DNA of 53,973 nt, taken from NCBI GenBank assembly GCA_947381415.1, contig CANCVB010000017.1, positions 1-53,973 of the forward strand, written 5' to 3'. The position numbers were made by a program, and so were the translations under genes. This document shows, piece by piece, positions 25,993 to 34,994 of the stretch. A model generated the notes under the pieces. It saw only the letters and a program-made list of their open reading frames with translations. It did not search any database and was not told where the DNA came from. Each line of letters starts with the position of its first letter. Positions within the stretch are counted from its first letter, which is position 1. The DNA comes from Burkholderiales bacterium. Its GTDB lineage: Bacteria > Pseudomonadota > Gammaproteobacteria > Burkholderiales > Burkholderiaceae_C.

Positions 25993-27600
25993 ATGAGCGT
26001 TCTGGCCAGCCAACTCTCCCTCCGATCTGCCTCGTTTTTGGCGAATACCCAAGCCATGCAGGCACTGGTCGACGATTTGCGACAACAGTTGCAGGCCAGC
26101 GCCATGGGCGGCGGCGAAGCGGCCCGCGCCAAGCAGCTCGCCCGTGGCAAATTGCCACCGCGCGAACGTGTGGCCTTGTTGCTGGACCCTGGCACCCCGT
26201 TTTTAGAACTCAGTCCGCTTGCGGCGCATGGCATGTACAAGGGCGACGCCCCTTGCGCGGGGGTGATTGCGGGCATTGGCCGGGTCAGCGGCGTGGACTG
26301 CCTGGTGGTGTGCAACGACGCCACGGTCAAGGGCGGCACCTACTACCCGATGACGGTGAAAAAACATTTGCGCGCCCAAGAGGTGGCACAGCAAAACCAC
26401 CTGCCCTGCATTTACCTGGTGGACTCGGGCGGCGCGAATTTGCCCAACCAAGACGATGTCTTCCCCGACAAAGAGCACTTTGGCCGCATCTTCTACAACC
26501 AAGCCAATATGAGCGCCCAAGGCATTGCGCAAATCGCGGTGGTCATGGGCAGTTGCACCGCCGGTGGCGCTTATGTACCTGCCATGAGCGACGAAACCAT
26601 CATCGTGAAAAACCAAGGCACCATCTTCTTGGGTGGGCCGCCCTTGGTGAAGGCCGCCATTGGCGAAATCGTCTCGGCCGAAGACCTGGGCGGCGGCGAT
26701 GTGCACACCCGTTTGTCGGGCGTGGCCGACCACCTGGCCGACAACGACGCCCACGCCATTGCTTTGGCGCGGGAAGCGGTGGCGCGCCTGAACCACCGCA
26801 AGGAGATTCAACTGGCGGTGCGAGAAGCTCGGCCCCCTTTGTATGACGTGCAAGAGCTGCACGGCGTGATTCCCACCGACACCAAAAAGCCCTACGACGT
26901 GCGCGAAATCATTGCCCGCATCGTGGATGGCTCGGAATTTCACGAATTCAAAGCGCGTTTTGGCAGCACCTTGGTGTGTGGCTTTGCCCATGTCGAGGGC
27001 ATGCCCGTGGGCATCGTGGCCAACAACGGCGTGTTGTTTTCCGAGTCGGCGCAAAAAGGCGCGCACTTCATCGAGCTGTGTTGCCAGCGCAAAATTCCCT
27101 TGGTGTTTTTGCAAAACATCACCGGCTTCATGGTGGGGCGCAAGTATGAAAACGAGGGCATTGCCCGCCACGGCGCCAAGATGGTCACCGCTGTGGCCAC
27201 GGCTCAGGTGCCCAAGTTCACCTTCATCATTGGCGGCAGCTACGGCGCGGGCAACTACGGCATGTGTGGCCGCGCTTTCAATCCCCGCTTTTTATGGATG
27301 TGGCCCAACGCCCGCATTTGTGTGATGGGTGGCGAGCAAGCCGCCAGCGTCTTGGCCACGGTGCGCCGTGATGGCATCGAGGCCAAAGGCGGTCACTGGA
27401 GTGCCGAAGAAGAAGCGGCGTTCAAACAGCCTTTGCTGGACCAGTTCGCCCACCAATCCCACCCGTATTACGCCAGCGCCCGCTTGTGGGACGATGGCGT
27501 GATTGACCCGGCCGACACCCGCCGCGTACTGGCCTTGGGCTTGTCCGCGGCGTTGAACGCGCCCATTCCCGAGACACGCTTTGGCGTGTTCCGCATGTGA
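25993..27600 (+). CDS. liuB: Methylcrotonyl-CoA carboxylase beta subunit
   Basis: This 535-residue carboxyltransferase subunit moves the carboxyl group from biotin to 3-methylcrotonyl-CoA in leucine degradation. The two crotonase-like carboxyltransferase halves are intact, with the conserved blocks [32 protein letters not shown] and [19 protein letters not shown] LiuR-type operator precedes it. The paralogous geranyl-CoA carboxylase subunit (AtuC) is the main alternative; the FGRIFYNQ segment and the operator favour the leucine pathway. The ATG at 25993 has only a weak ribosome-binding sequence. Confidence 0.9.
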   Translation: MSVLASQLSLRSASFLANTQAMQALVDDLRQQLQASAMGGGEAARAKQLARGKLPPRERVALLLDPGTPFLELSPLAAHGMYKGDAPCAGVIAGIGRVSGVDCLVVCNDATVKGGTYYPMTVKKHLRAQEVAQQNHLPCIYLVDSGGANLPNQDDVFPDKEHFGRIFYNQANMSAQGIAQIAVVMGSCTAGGAYVPAMSDETIIVKNQGTIFLGGPPLVKAAIGEIVSAEDLGGGDVHTRLSGVADHLADNDAHAIALAREAVARLNHRKEIQLAVREARPPLYDVQELHGVIPTDTKKPYDVREIIARIVDGSEFHEFKARFGSTLVCGFAHVEGMPVGIVANNGVLFSESAQKGAHFIELCCQRKIPLVFLQNITGFMVGRKYENEGIARHGAKMVTAVATAQVPKFTFIIGGSYGAGNYGMCGRAFNPRFLWMWPNARICVMGGEQAASVLATVRRDGIEAKGGHWSAEEEAAFKQPLLDQFAHQSHPYYASARLWDDGVIDPADTRRVLALGLSAALNAPIPETRFGVFRM

Positions 27601-27620
27601 TTGTTTGAAACCTGAAAACC

Positions 27621-28754
27621 ATGAACCACATTTACCACCTGCCTGAACACCAAACCCTGCGCGACCAAATGCAGCGCTTTCTCGAGCGCGAAGTTGAGCC
27701 TTTTGGCATGGAATGGGAAAAAGCCGGCAAAGTGCCGCGCGAGGTGTTGCACAAAATGGGTCAAGCGGGATTTTTTGGGCTGATGTACGAGAGCGAACAC
27801 GGCGGCGCCGAGGCCGATGCCTTGACCAATCTGGTGTTTGCCGAAGCTTTGTCGCAGTCCACGTTTGCCGGCTTCATCGTCAGTGTGCTGGTGCACACCG
27901 ACATGGCCAGTCCGCATTTGCACCATGCAGGGACTGCCGCGCAAAAGGCCAAGTACATGCCCAGCATCATCGCCGGCGACACGATTTGCGCGGTGGCCAT
28001 GACCGAACCCGGCGCGGGTTCCGATTTGTCGGGGATGAGAAGTACCGCCAAGCGCGATGGCGACGGCTGGGTGCTCAACGGCACCAAAATGTTCATCACC
28101 AATGGCGTGCATGCCAACCTTTACTTTGTGGCGGCCAAAACCGGTGAAGGCAAGCACCAAATGTCCATGTTCATCGTGGAAAAAGGCACGCCCGGTTTCA
28201 GCGTGGGCCGCTCCTTGGACAAAACCGGCTGGCTGTGCTCGGACACCGCCGAGTTGGTGCTCGACAACGTGCGCTTAGGTCCCGAGGCCTTGTTGGGCGA
28301 GCAAGACAAGGGCTTTTACGCCCTTATGAAAAACCTGCAAACCGAGCGCATCGCGCTGGCGGCGATGGCGGTGGGGCATTGCCAACAAGCGCTGCGCCTG
28401 ACCTTGGACTATGTTCGTCAACGCCAAGCCTTTGGCAAGGCCTTGTGGGACATGCAAAACATCCGCCAGCGCATCGCCATGCTGGACGCCAAAACACGCG
28501 CTGCACGCCAGTTCATGTACCACTGCGCCTGGTCGGTCACCCAAGAGCACGACATCGTGCAAGAGGTGTCCATGCTCAAGTCGCTCACGGGCGAATTGGT
28601 CAACGAGGTGGTGGGCGGTTGCCAGCAGTTTTGGGGCGGCATGGGCTATATGCGCGAAGCGCCCATCGAGCGCCTGTGGCGCGATGCCCGCGTGCTGGCC
28701 ATCGGTGGCGGCGCCACCGAGGTGATGTTGGAAGAAGTGGCCAAGCGTTACTGA
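27621..28754 (+). CDS. Acyl-CoA dehydrogenase in the liu operon
   Basis: This 377-residue FAD-dependent acyl-CoA dehydrogenase has the flavin/substrate blocks AMTEPGAGSDLSGM and LNGTKMFITNG. The catalytic base of most family members (the Glu in a YEGT motif near the C-terminus) is absent: the equivalent segment is IGGGATEV with Gly363. Instead Glu242 in LQTERIAL sits where isovaleryl-CoA and long-chain enzymes carry theirs, so it belongs to that class. It does not read like the canonical isovaleryl-CoA dehydrogenase N-terminus. It lies between the two carboxylase subunit genes, 20 bases after liuB and 4 before liuD. Isovaleryl-CoA or a longer methyl-branched substrate are both possible. Confidence 0.85.
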   Translation: MNHIYHLPEHQTLRDQMQRFLEREVEPFGMEWEKAGKVPREVLHKMGQAGFFGLMYESEHGGAEADALTNLVFAEALSQSTFAGFIVSVLVHTDMASPHLHHAGTAAQKAKYMPSIIAGDTICAVAMTEPGAGSDLSGMRSTAKRDGDGWVLNGTKMFITNGVHANLYFVAAKTGEGKHQMSMFIVEKGTPGFSVGRSLDKTGWLCSDTAELVLDNVRLGPEALLGEQDKGFYALMKNLQTERIALAAMAVGHCQQALRLTLDYVRQRQAFGKALWDMQNIRQRIAMLDAKTRAARQFMYHCAWSVTQEHDIVQEVSMLKSLTGELVNEVVGGCQQFWGGMGYMREAPIERLWRDARVLAIGGGATEVMLEEVAKRY

Positions 28755-28758
28755 GCCC

Positions 28759-30762
28759 ATGTTTTCCAAAATCCTGATTGCCAACCGTGGCGAAATCGCT
28801 TGCCGTGTGGCGTCCACCGCGCGTCGCCTGGGCATTCGCACCGTGGCCGTGTACTCGGATGCCGATGCCCAATCGGCCCATGTCCAGGCCTGCGACGAGG
28901 CGGTGCATATCGGCGGCAACGCCCCGCGTGACAGCTATTTGCAATGGCAACGGATTTTGCAAGCCGCCTTGCAAACCGGCGCTCAGGCGATTCATCCCGG
29001 CTACGGTTTTTTGAGCGAAAACGCGGACTTTGCCAACGCCTGCATGCAAGCTGGCGTGGTCTTTATCGGCCCGTCCTCTGCCGCCATCAAGGCCATGGGC
29101 CTCAAAGCGGCTTCCAAACAACTGATGGACAAGGCGGGCGTGCCTTTGGTGCCCGGCTACCACGGTGCCGACCAAGACCCTGCGCTGCTGGCGCAAGAGG
29201 CTCAGCGAATGGGCTTTCCGGTGCTGATCAAGGCCAGTGCAGGCGGCGGCGGCAAGGGCATGCGCATCGTTGCGCGTGCTGAAGATTTTGCCGAGGCTTT
29301 GGCGTCTTGCCAGCGCGAAGCGCGCAGCAGTTTTGGCGATGAGGCGGTGCTGATTGAGAAATATGTGCAACGCCCACGCCACATCGAAATTCAGGTGTTT
29401 GGCGACAGCCACGGCCACATCATCCATTTGCACGAGCGCGATTGCTCGGTGCAACGCCGCCATCAAAAAGTGCTGGAAGAGTCGCCTGCACCAGGCCTGA
29501 CGCCCGAACTGCGCGAGCGCATGGGTGCGGCTGCGGTGGCTGCGGCTCAGGCGGTCAATTACGTTGGGGCGGGCACGGTGGAGTTCATCGTCGAGCAATC
29601 CGAGCGCGGCATGGATTTTTTCTTCATGGAAATGAACACCCGCTTGCAGGTCGAGCACCCGGTCACCGAGGCCGTGACAGGCTTGGACTTGGTGGAATGG
29701 CAGTTGCGCATCGCCGCAGGCGAACCGCTGCCGCTCACGCAAGACCAGGTGCGGGTGCAAGGACACGCCATCGAGGCGCGGATTTGTGCGGAAACCCCCG
29801 ACAACGATTTCCTGCCAGCGACTGGCCATTTGCATGTGATGCGCACGCCTGTGGCGCAAGCTTTTGCGGTGGGTGCGGTGCGCTGGGACAGCGGTGTGCG
29901 CGAAGGTGACGACATCAGCCCGCATTACGACTCCATGATCGCCAAGCTGATCGTGCACGGTGAGACCCGTGCGCTGGCCTTGGCGCGACTCGACCAAGCA
30001 CTGTCCGAGTTGCACATCGTCGGTGTCGCAAACAACGTGGCTTTTTTACGGCAATTGGTGCGTAGCCCATCGTTCGCCACAGCCCAGTTGGACACCGCAC
30101 TGATTGAGCGCGACAAAGCCGTGCTGTTTCACCAACAGCCCTTGCCCGTGCCCAGGGCGGTGGCGTCTGTGGTGGCACATATTTTGGCGAGTGAACATGC
30201 CAGCACCTCTGCGTGGCTTGATCCTTGGGCGCGAACCGATGGTTGGTTGGTGCAGGGCGTGAGTCAGCGCCATTGGTCCTTGTCACAAGGGGAGTTGCCT
30301 TTGCAAGCCCAATTAACCCGTCACACCCGTGGTGCGGATGTGTTGCAGGTGGGCGAACAGTCTTACCCCTTCCAGTATGTAGAGCAGGAGAAGGGCCTGC
30401 TGGTTCAGTGGGGCCCGCACCGCTGGCATGCGCATGTGTATGCCCTGCAAGCCATGCTTCATGTGTTCACAGACATGGGGTCTTGCAGTTTGAATCTGAT
30501 CGACCCCTTGGCCCATGCCGCCCAAAATACCGCTGCCGGTGGTAACTTGACTGCGCCCATGCCGGGCAAATTGCTGTCGTTTGCGGTGCAAGTGGGCGAC
30601 CAGGTGAAAGCGGGTCAAGCCTTGGCGGTGATGGAGGCCATGAAGATGGAACACACCGTGGCCGCCCCCGCCGATGGCACCGTGGCTGAATTGTTGTTTG
30701 CGCCGGGCGATCAGGTCAGCGAAGGTGCACCCTTGTTGCGCATGGACGTGCAGGCGAATTGA
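28759..30762 (+). CDS. liuD: Methylcrotonyl-CoA carboxylase alpha subunit
   Basis: This 667-residue biotin-dependent subunit has three regions. A biotin carboxylase domain (about 1-450) carries the ATP-grasp glycine loop KASAGGGGKGMRI and the HERDCSVQRRHQK segment. A BT/BC-CCP linker region (about 460-590) follows. The C-terminal biotinyl domain has the acceptor Lys629 in AMKM. It pairs with the product of liuB. Bicarbonate and ATP are its substrates, which gives a functional reason for carbonic anhydrase to be in the other LiuR-controlled operon. Confidence 0.93.
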   Translation: MFSKILIANRGEIACRVASTARRLGIRTVAVYSDADAQSAHVQACDEAVHIGGNAPRDSYLQWQRILQAALQTGAQAIHPGYGFLSENADFANACMQAGVVFIGPSSAAIKAMGLKAASKQLMDKAGVPLVPGYHGADQDPALLAQEAQRMGFPVLIKASAGGGGKGMRIVARAEDFAEALASCQREARSSFGDEAVLIEKYVQRPRHIEIQVFGDSHGHIIHLHERDCSVQRRHQKVLEESPAPGLTPELRERMGAAAVAAAQAVNYVGAGTVEFIVEQSERGMDFFFMEMNTRLQVEHPVTEAVTGLDLVEWQLRIAAGEPLPLTQDQVRVQGHAIEARICAETPDNDFLPATGHLHVMRTPVAQAFAVGAVRWDSGVREGDDISPHYDSMIAKLIVHGETRALALARLDQALSELHIVGVANNVAFLRQLVRSPSFATAQLDTALIERDKAVLFHQQPLPVPRAVASVVAHILASEHASTSAWLDPWARTDGWLVQGVSQRHWSLSQGELPLQAQLTRHTRGADVLQVGEQSYPFQYVEQEKGLLVQWGPHRWHAHVYALQAMLHVFTDMGSCSLNLIDPLAHAAQNTAAGGNLTAPMPGKLLSFAVQVGDQVKAGQALAVMEAMKMEHTVAAPADGTVAELLFAPGDQVSEGAPLLRMDVQAN

Positions 30763-30763
30763 G

Positions 30764-31027
30764 ATGAACCTGTCTGCAACCCCTTGGCATGTCTTGCGCG
30801 AGCGTTGGTTGTCGGTGCAACAAACCCCTTCTGATGAACATCCCTTGTCGCCATGCATGTCGATTTGCACCATGAACGACAGCACAGGTGAATGCGTCGG
30901 TTGTTTGCGTACCTTGGACGAAATTGCCTGCTGGTCATACGCCAGTGCCCAAGCGCAGCACCGTGTCTGGGCACGGCTGGGCGAGCGTATTTCACATAAC
31001 GACACCAAGTCACAGGGTTTGCCCTAG
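30764..31027 (+). CDS. DUF1289-family small protein
   Basis: This 87-residue protein starts two bases after the liuD stop. The central part (PCMSICTMNDSTGECVGCLR, then TLDEIACWSYASA) is the four-cysteine DUF1289 pattern, and WARLGERI ends the domain. The cysteines suggest a bound metal or iron-sulfur cluster. The family has no established function; members are often found beside unrelated enzymes. It is probably co-transcribed with the liu genes. Confidence 0.82.
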   Translation: MNLSATPWHVLRERWLSVQQTPSDEHPLSPCMSICTMNDSTGECVGCLRTLDEIACWSYASAQAQHRVWARLGERISHNDTKSQGLP

Positions 31028-31130
31028 GGTTGTCAGCATGAGTTCAGCTTGAAGTCAGTCCACGGCAAGCACACTTCACCACAATGCGAGACGGTCCAAT
31101 CACTGGGCCCTATAAACCCTAGGAGACCCC

Positions 31131-32894
31131 ATGGCCATCGTTCATGAAGACCGACCAATGTCGTCGGAAGAGAAGAAAGTTATTTTTGCGTCCTCACTCG
31201 GCACCGTCTTCGAGTGGTACGACTTCTACCTGTACGGCTCTTTGGCCGCCATCATCGCCAAGCAGTTTTTCAGTGGCTTGGACGCTGGCTCGGCCTTCAT
31301 TTTTGCACTGCTGGCTTTTGCCGCCGGTTTCATTGTGCGACCCTTTGGCGCCATTTTCTTTGGCCGCTTGGGAGACATGATCGGTCGCAAATACACTTTC
31401 TTGGTCACCATCCTGATCATGGGTTTGTCGACCTTTATCGTGGGTGTGTTGCCAGGCTATGCCAGCATCGGTGTGGCGGCGCCTGTCATCCTGATTGCCT
31501 TGCGTTTGTTGCAAGGTTTGGCCTTGGGTGGTGAGTACGGTGGTGCTGCCACCTACGTTGCGGAACACGCGCCGCACGGCAAGCGTGGTGCCTATACCGC
31601 TTGGATTCAAACCACTGCCACCTTGGGTCTGTTCTTGTCCTTGCTGGTCATTTTGGGTACCCGCACCGCCATTGGTGAAGACGCCTTCCAAGAATGGGGA
31701 TGGCGCATTCCTTTCTTGGTTTCTATCGCTTTGTTGGCGGTGTCGGTTTACATCCGCTTGTCCATGAACGAGTCACCCGCTTTCGTGAAAATGAAAGCCG
31801 AAGGCAAAACCTCTAAAGCGCCTTTGTCCGAATCATTCGGTCAATGGAAAAACCTCAAGATCGTGATCTTGGCCTTGATCGGTTTGACCGCTGGCCAAGC
31901 CGTGGTCTGGTACACCGGCCAGTTCTACGCCTTGTTCTTCTTGACCCAGGCCCTGAAAGTGGACGGCGCCACCGCCAATTTGTTTGTGGCAGCCTCTTTG
32001 ATCATCGGCACGCCTTTCTTCATCGTGTTCGGCGCACTGTCAGACAAAATTGGCCGCAAGCCCATCATCATGCTGGGCTGTTTGCTGGCTGTGCTCACCT
32101 ACTTCCCGGTGTTTGAGCAGCTCACCAAAGCCGCCAACCCCGACTTGCACGCGGCACAACAAGCCAACAAAGTGGTGGTGATTGCCGATCCAGCGGAATG
32201 TTCGTTCCAGTTCAACCCCACGGGTACAGCCAAGTTCACCTCCTCTTGTGACATTGCCAAACAAAAATTGGCGGCCAATTCGGTCAGCTATTCCAATGAA
32301 ATTGCGCCTGCTGGCACACCCGCGCTGATCAAAGTAGGCGATGTGGAAATCAAGACCACCGTCACACCGGAAGACGTGGCTGCTGCCAAAGAAGTTGCTG
32401 AAAAGAAATTGGCTGACCTCAAGGCGGCAGAACCTGTCAATGAAAAAGCCGTGAAATCTGCTGAAGACGCGTTGAAAAACCTGTCAGACGAGAAGAAAAG
32501 CAAAGATGCGGTGATTTCTGCCAACCTGAGCGCCGCATTGAAAGCGGCTGGTTATCCCGCCAAAGCCGATCCAGCCAAAGTCAACAACATCATTGTCATT
32601 GCGATCTTGACCTACTTGGTGCTTTTGGTGACCATGGTCTACGGCCCTATCGCCGCCATGTTGGTGGAAATGTTCCCCACCCGTATCCGTTACACCTCCA
32701 TGTCCTTGCCCTACCACATTGGTAACGGCTGGTTTGGTGGACTGTTGCCCACCACGGCCTTTGCGATCGTGGCGCAAACCGGCAATATGTATAACGGCTT
32801 GTGGTACCCCATCATCATTGCTGGCGCGACCTTCATCATTGGTACCTTGTTCATCCAAGAAACCAAAGACGTAGACATCTACGCCGGCGACTGA
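31131..32894 (+). CDS. MHS-family MFS transporter with periplasmic insertion
   Basis: This 587-residue major facilitator of the metabolite:H+ symporter (KgtP/ProP/ShiA) type begins with SSLGTVFEWYDFYLYGSLAA and has the family motif GRLGDMIGRK after helix 2. Twelve membrane segments can be drawn. Between helices 9 (PIIMLGCLLAVLTYFPVF) and 10 (IIVIAILTYLVLLVTMVYG) lies an insertion of about 145 residues (343-486) with Cys357 and Cys373 and a Lys/Ala/Glu-rich helical stretch. With an N-in topology this loop is periplasmic. An AGGAG ribosome-binding sequence precedes the ATG, and a terminator follows. Substrate unknown; a carboxylate is likely from the family. Confidence 0.88.
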   Translation: MAIVHEDRPMSSEEKKVIFASSLGTVFEWYDFYLYGSLAAIIAKQFFSGLDAGSAFIFALLAFAAGFIVRPFGAIFFGRLGDMIGRKYTFLVTILIMGLSTFIVGVLPGYASIGVAAPVILIALRLLQGLALGGEYGGAATYVAEHAPHGKRGAYTAWIQTTATLGLFLSLLVILGTRTAIGEDAFQEWGWRIPFLVSIALLAVSVYIRLSMNESPAFVKMKAEGKTSKAPLSESFGQWKNLKIVILALIGLTAGQAVVWYTGQFYALFFLTQALKVDGATANLFVAASLIIGTPFFIVFGALSDKIGRKPIIMLGCLLAVLTYFPVFEQLTKAANPDLHAAQQANKVVVIADPAECSFQFNPTGTAKFTSSCDIAKQKLAANSVSYSNEIAPAGTPALIKVGDVEIKTTVTPEDVAAAKEVAEKKLADLKAAEPVNEKAVKSAEDALKNLSDEKKSKDAVISANLSAALKAAGYPAKADPAKVNNIIVIAILTYLVLLVTMVYGPIAAMLVEMFPTRIRYTSMSLPYHIGNGWFGGLLPTTAFAIVAQTGNMYNGLWYPIIIAGATFIIGTLFIQETKDVDIYAGD

Positions 32895-32918
32895 TACATT
32901 TTCTTTCGTCCTAGGTGA

Positions 32919-32947
32919 AGCCCTCCCCTTGTGGAGGGCTTTTTTTT
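32919..32947 (+). terminator. Intrinsic terminator of the MFS gene
   Basis: An 8-bp perfect stem (AGCCCTCC at 32919-32926 with GGAGGGCT at 32933-32940), a 6-base loop and an eight-T run form a strong terminator 24 bases after the MFS stop. Its loop and 3' arm overlap the -35 region of the livH promoter. Confidence 0.93.
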
Positions 32948-32956
32948 ACCTACAAT
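32929..32956 (+). promoter_or_regulatory. Candidate livH promoter
   Basis: TTGTGG (32929-32934), a 16-base spacer and TACAAT (32951-32956, five of six consensus bases) would start transcription near 32963. The leader to the proposed livH start is about 17 bases. The -35 TTG is the same triplet that an ORF finder would take as the livH start codon. Confidence 0.55.
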
Positions 32957-32979
32957 CCGGCACCCTTGGGAGATCTGCC

Positions 32980-33909
32980 ATCGATATCTTTTTTCAACAA
33001 ATCATCAATGGCTTGGTTCTGGGCAGCATGTATGCGCTGGTTGCTCTGGGCTACACCATGGTTTACGGCATCATCAACCTCATCAATTTCGCCCACGGCG
33101 AGGTTTTGATGGTGGGTGCTCTCACCAGTTGGACCGTGGTGGGCTTGTTGCAAGAACATGTCCCCGGCATGCCAGGCTGGCTGATGCTGATGGTGTCGCT
33201 GGTGGTGGCTTGTGGGGTGGCTGCGGCTTTGAACTTTGCCATCGAGAAAATTGCCTACCGTCCTTTGCGCGGTGCGCCCAAGTTGGCGCCCCTCATCACG
33301 GCCATCGGTATGTCTATCTTGTTGCAAACCTTGGCCATGATCATTTGGAAGCCCAACTACAAAGCTTTCCCCACCTTGTTGCCTGCTGACCCGATTGACA
33401 TTGGTGGCGCGGTCATCACGCCCACGCAAATCATGATCTTGGGTGTCACCGCCATTTCGCTGGCTTTGCTGATGTGGTTGGTCAACGGCACCCGCTTGGG
33501 ACGCGCCATGCGAGCCACTGCCGAGAACCCACGCGTGGCGACATTGATGGGCGTGCGCCCAGACACCATCATCTCGGCCACTTTCATCATTGGCGCAGTG
33601 CTGGCGGCCTTGGCCGGCGTGATGTGGGCCTCAAACTACGGCACAGTGCAACACGCCATGGGCTTTTTGCCGGGCTTGAAAGCATTCACCGCAGCTGTCT
33701 TTGGCGGCATCGGCAATTTGGCAGGTGCGGTGGTGGGCGGTATCTTGCTGGGCTTGATCGAGTCGATTGCCTCGGGCTACATCGGTGACCTGACTGGCGG
33801 CGTGCTGGGCAGCCACTATGCAGATATTTTTGCGTTTGTGGTGCTCATCATCATGCTGACCTTGCGGCCCTCGGGCTTGCTGGGCGAACGTGTGGCGGAT
33901 CGCGCATGA
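32980..33909 (+). CDS. livH: Branched-chain amino acid ABC permease LivH
   Basis: LivH is one of two inner-membrane permeases of a HAAT-family ABC importer. The frame reads D-I-F-F-Q-Q-I-I-N-G-L-V-L-G-S-M-Y-A-L from 32983, exactly how homologues continue after their initiator Met. The codon at that position is ATC (32980), with GGGAG ending seven bases upstream. A start there gives 309 residues, the normal length. No ATG, GTG or TTG is in frame between the proposed transcription start and the codons inside the first helix. The later EAA-like region and the motif NPRVATLMGVRPD are typical. The stop overlaps livM (ATGA). The transporter family is certain, the substrate class likely. Confidence 0.9.
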   Translation: MDIFFQQIINGLVLGSMYALVALGYTMVYGIINLINFAHGEVLMVGALTSWTVVGLLQEHVPGMPGWLMLMVSLVVACGVAAALNFAIEKIAYRPLRGAPKLAPLITAIGMSILLQTLAMIIWKPNYKAFPTLLPADPIDIGGAVITPTQIMILGVTAISLALLMWLVNGTRLGRAMRATAENPRVATLMGVRPDTIISATFIIGAVLAALAGVMWASNYGTVQHAMGFLPGLKAFTAAVFGGIGNLAGAVVGGILLGLIESIASGYIGDLTGGVLGSHYADIFAFVVLIIMLTLRPSGLLGERVADRA

Positions 33910-34994
33910 ACAAAGCCAAACCCTCTTCGTATCTTGTGTGGGCGATTGCCCTGTTGGTGCTGCCCTTGTTGCTGCAGTCGGTGGGCAATGCTTGGGTGCG
34001 TATTGCCGACATGGCGCTGCTGTATGTGTTGTTGGCGCTGGGCCTGAACATCGTGGTCGGCTATGCTGGCCTGCTCGATTTGGGCTTTGTGGCGTTTTTC
34101 GCGGTCGGTGCTTACATGTTTGGCTTGCTGGCCTCGCCCCACCTCACCGACACCTTCCCATGGATTGCCGCGCTCTTCCCAGGCGGCCTGCATACGCCCT
34201 TGTGGGCGGTGATTCCCATTGGTGCGGGATTGGCGGGTTTGTTTGGCGTGCTGCTGGGTGCGCCTACCCTCAAATTGCGCGGCGACTACTTGGCCATCGT
34301 CACTTTGGGTTTTGGTGAAATCATCCGCGTGTTCATGAACAACTTGGACAACCCGGTCAACATCACCAACGGGCCCAAAGGCCTGGGTCAAATTGACGCC
34401 ATGTCGGTGCTGGGTCATCCCTTGTCGCGCAAATTGGATTTGGGTTTTGTGCAACTCTCCAGCGTCACCCAGTATTACTACCTGTTCTTGGCTTTGGTGT
34501 TGCTCAGTGTGCTGATTTGCTATCGGCTACAAACCTCGCGCATCGGGCGTGCATGGATGGCCATCCGCGAAGATGAAGTTGCGGCCAAGGCCATGGGCAT
34601 CAACACCCGCAATTTGAAACTCATGGCGTTTGGCATGGGGGCCACCTTTGGTGGCGTGGCCGGCGTCATGTTTGCCTCCTTCCAAGGCTTTGTGTCGCCC
34701 GAGTCTTTCAGCTTGATGGAGTCGGTCATGATTGTGGCCATGGTGGTCTTGGGCGGCTTGGGCCATTTGCCCGGCGTCATCTTGGGAGCGGTGCTGTTGT
34801 CGGCTTTGCCTGAGGTCTTGCGCTTTGTGGCGGGTCCTTTGCAAGCCATGACCGATGGCCGTTTGGATGCGGCGATCTTGCGTCAGTTGCTCATTGCCTT
34901 GGCCATGATCATCATCATGTTGTGGCGACCGCGTGGTCTGTGGCCTGCGCCCGAGCACGGCAAAGTCTTGCCCAGCCATGGAGACAAGCCATGA
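33906..34994 (+). CDS. livM: Branched-chain amino acid ABC permease LivM
   Basis: This is the second permease, 362 residues, with about ten hydrophobic segments. Family signatures include LGLNIVVGYAGLLDLGFVAF, LKLRGDYLAIVTLGFGEIIR and GINTRNLKLMAFGMGATFGG. It overlaps livH by 4 bases at its start and livG by 4 bases at its end (ATGA in both cases), indicating tight co-translation. The insert between the second and third helices is ordinary for the family. Confidence 0.94.
   Translation: MNKAKPSSYLVWAIALLVLPLLLQSVGNAWVRIADMALLYVLLALGLNIVVGYAGLLDLGFVAFFAVGAYMFGLLASPHLTDTFPWIAALFPGGLHTPLWAVIPIGAGLAGLFGVLLGAPTLKLRGDYLAIVTLGFGEIIRVFMNNLDNPVNITNGPKGLGQIDAMSVLGHPLSRKLDLGFVQLSSVTQYYYLFLALVLLSVLICYRLQTSRIGRAWMAIREDEVAAKAMGINTRNLKLMAFGMGATFGGVAGVMFASFQGFVSPESFSLMESVMIVAMVVLGGLGHLPGVILGAVLLSALPEVLRFVAGPLQAMTDGRLDAAILRQLLIALAMIIIMLWRPRGLWPAPEHGKVLPSHGDKP

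Noticed and set aside
26203-27171. A 322-codon open frame antisense to liuB
   Set aside because: Shadow of the conserved carboxyltransferase gene; low-complexity translation and no ribosome-binding site.
28600-30015. A 471-codon open frame antisense to liuD and the acyl-CoA dehydrogenase
   Set aside because: It crosses two well-supported plus-strand genes, is rich in His, Arg and Gln as shadows are, and has no start signal.
31028-31130. Promoter ahead of the MHS transporter
   Set aside because: A TTGAAG hexamer near 31050 has no convincing -10 at proper spacing, and the TATAAA near 31111 is too close to the ribosome-binding site; I could not support a call.
32929-32979. TTG start for livH with 17 extra residues
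   Set aside because: This TTG lies in the terminator loop of the preceding gene and is the probable -35 box of livH, upstream of the expected transcript start; the extra residues do not match homologues.
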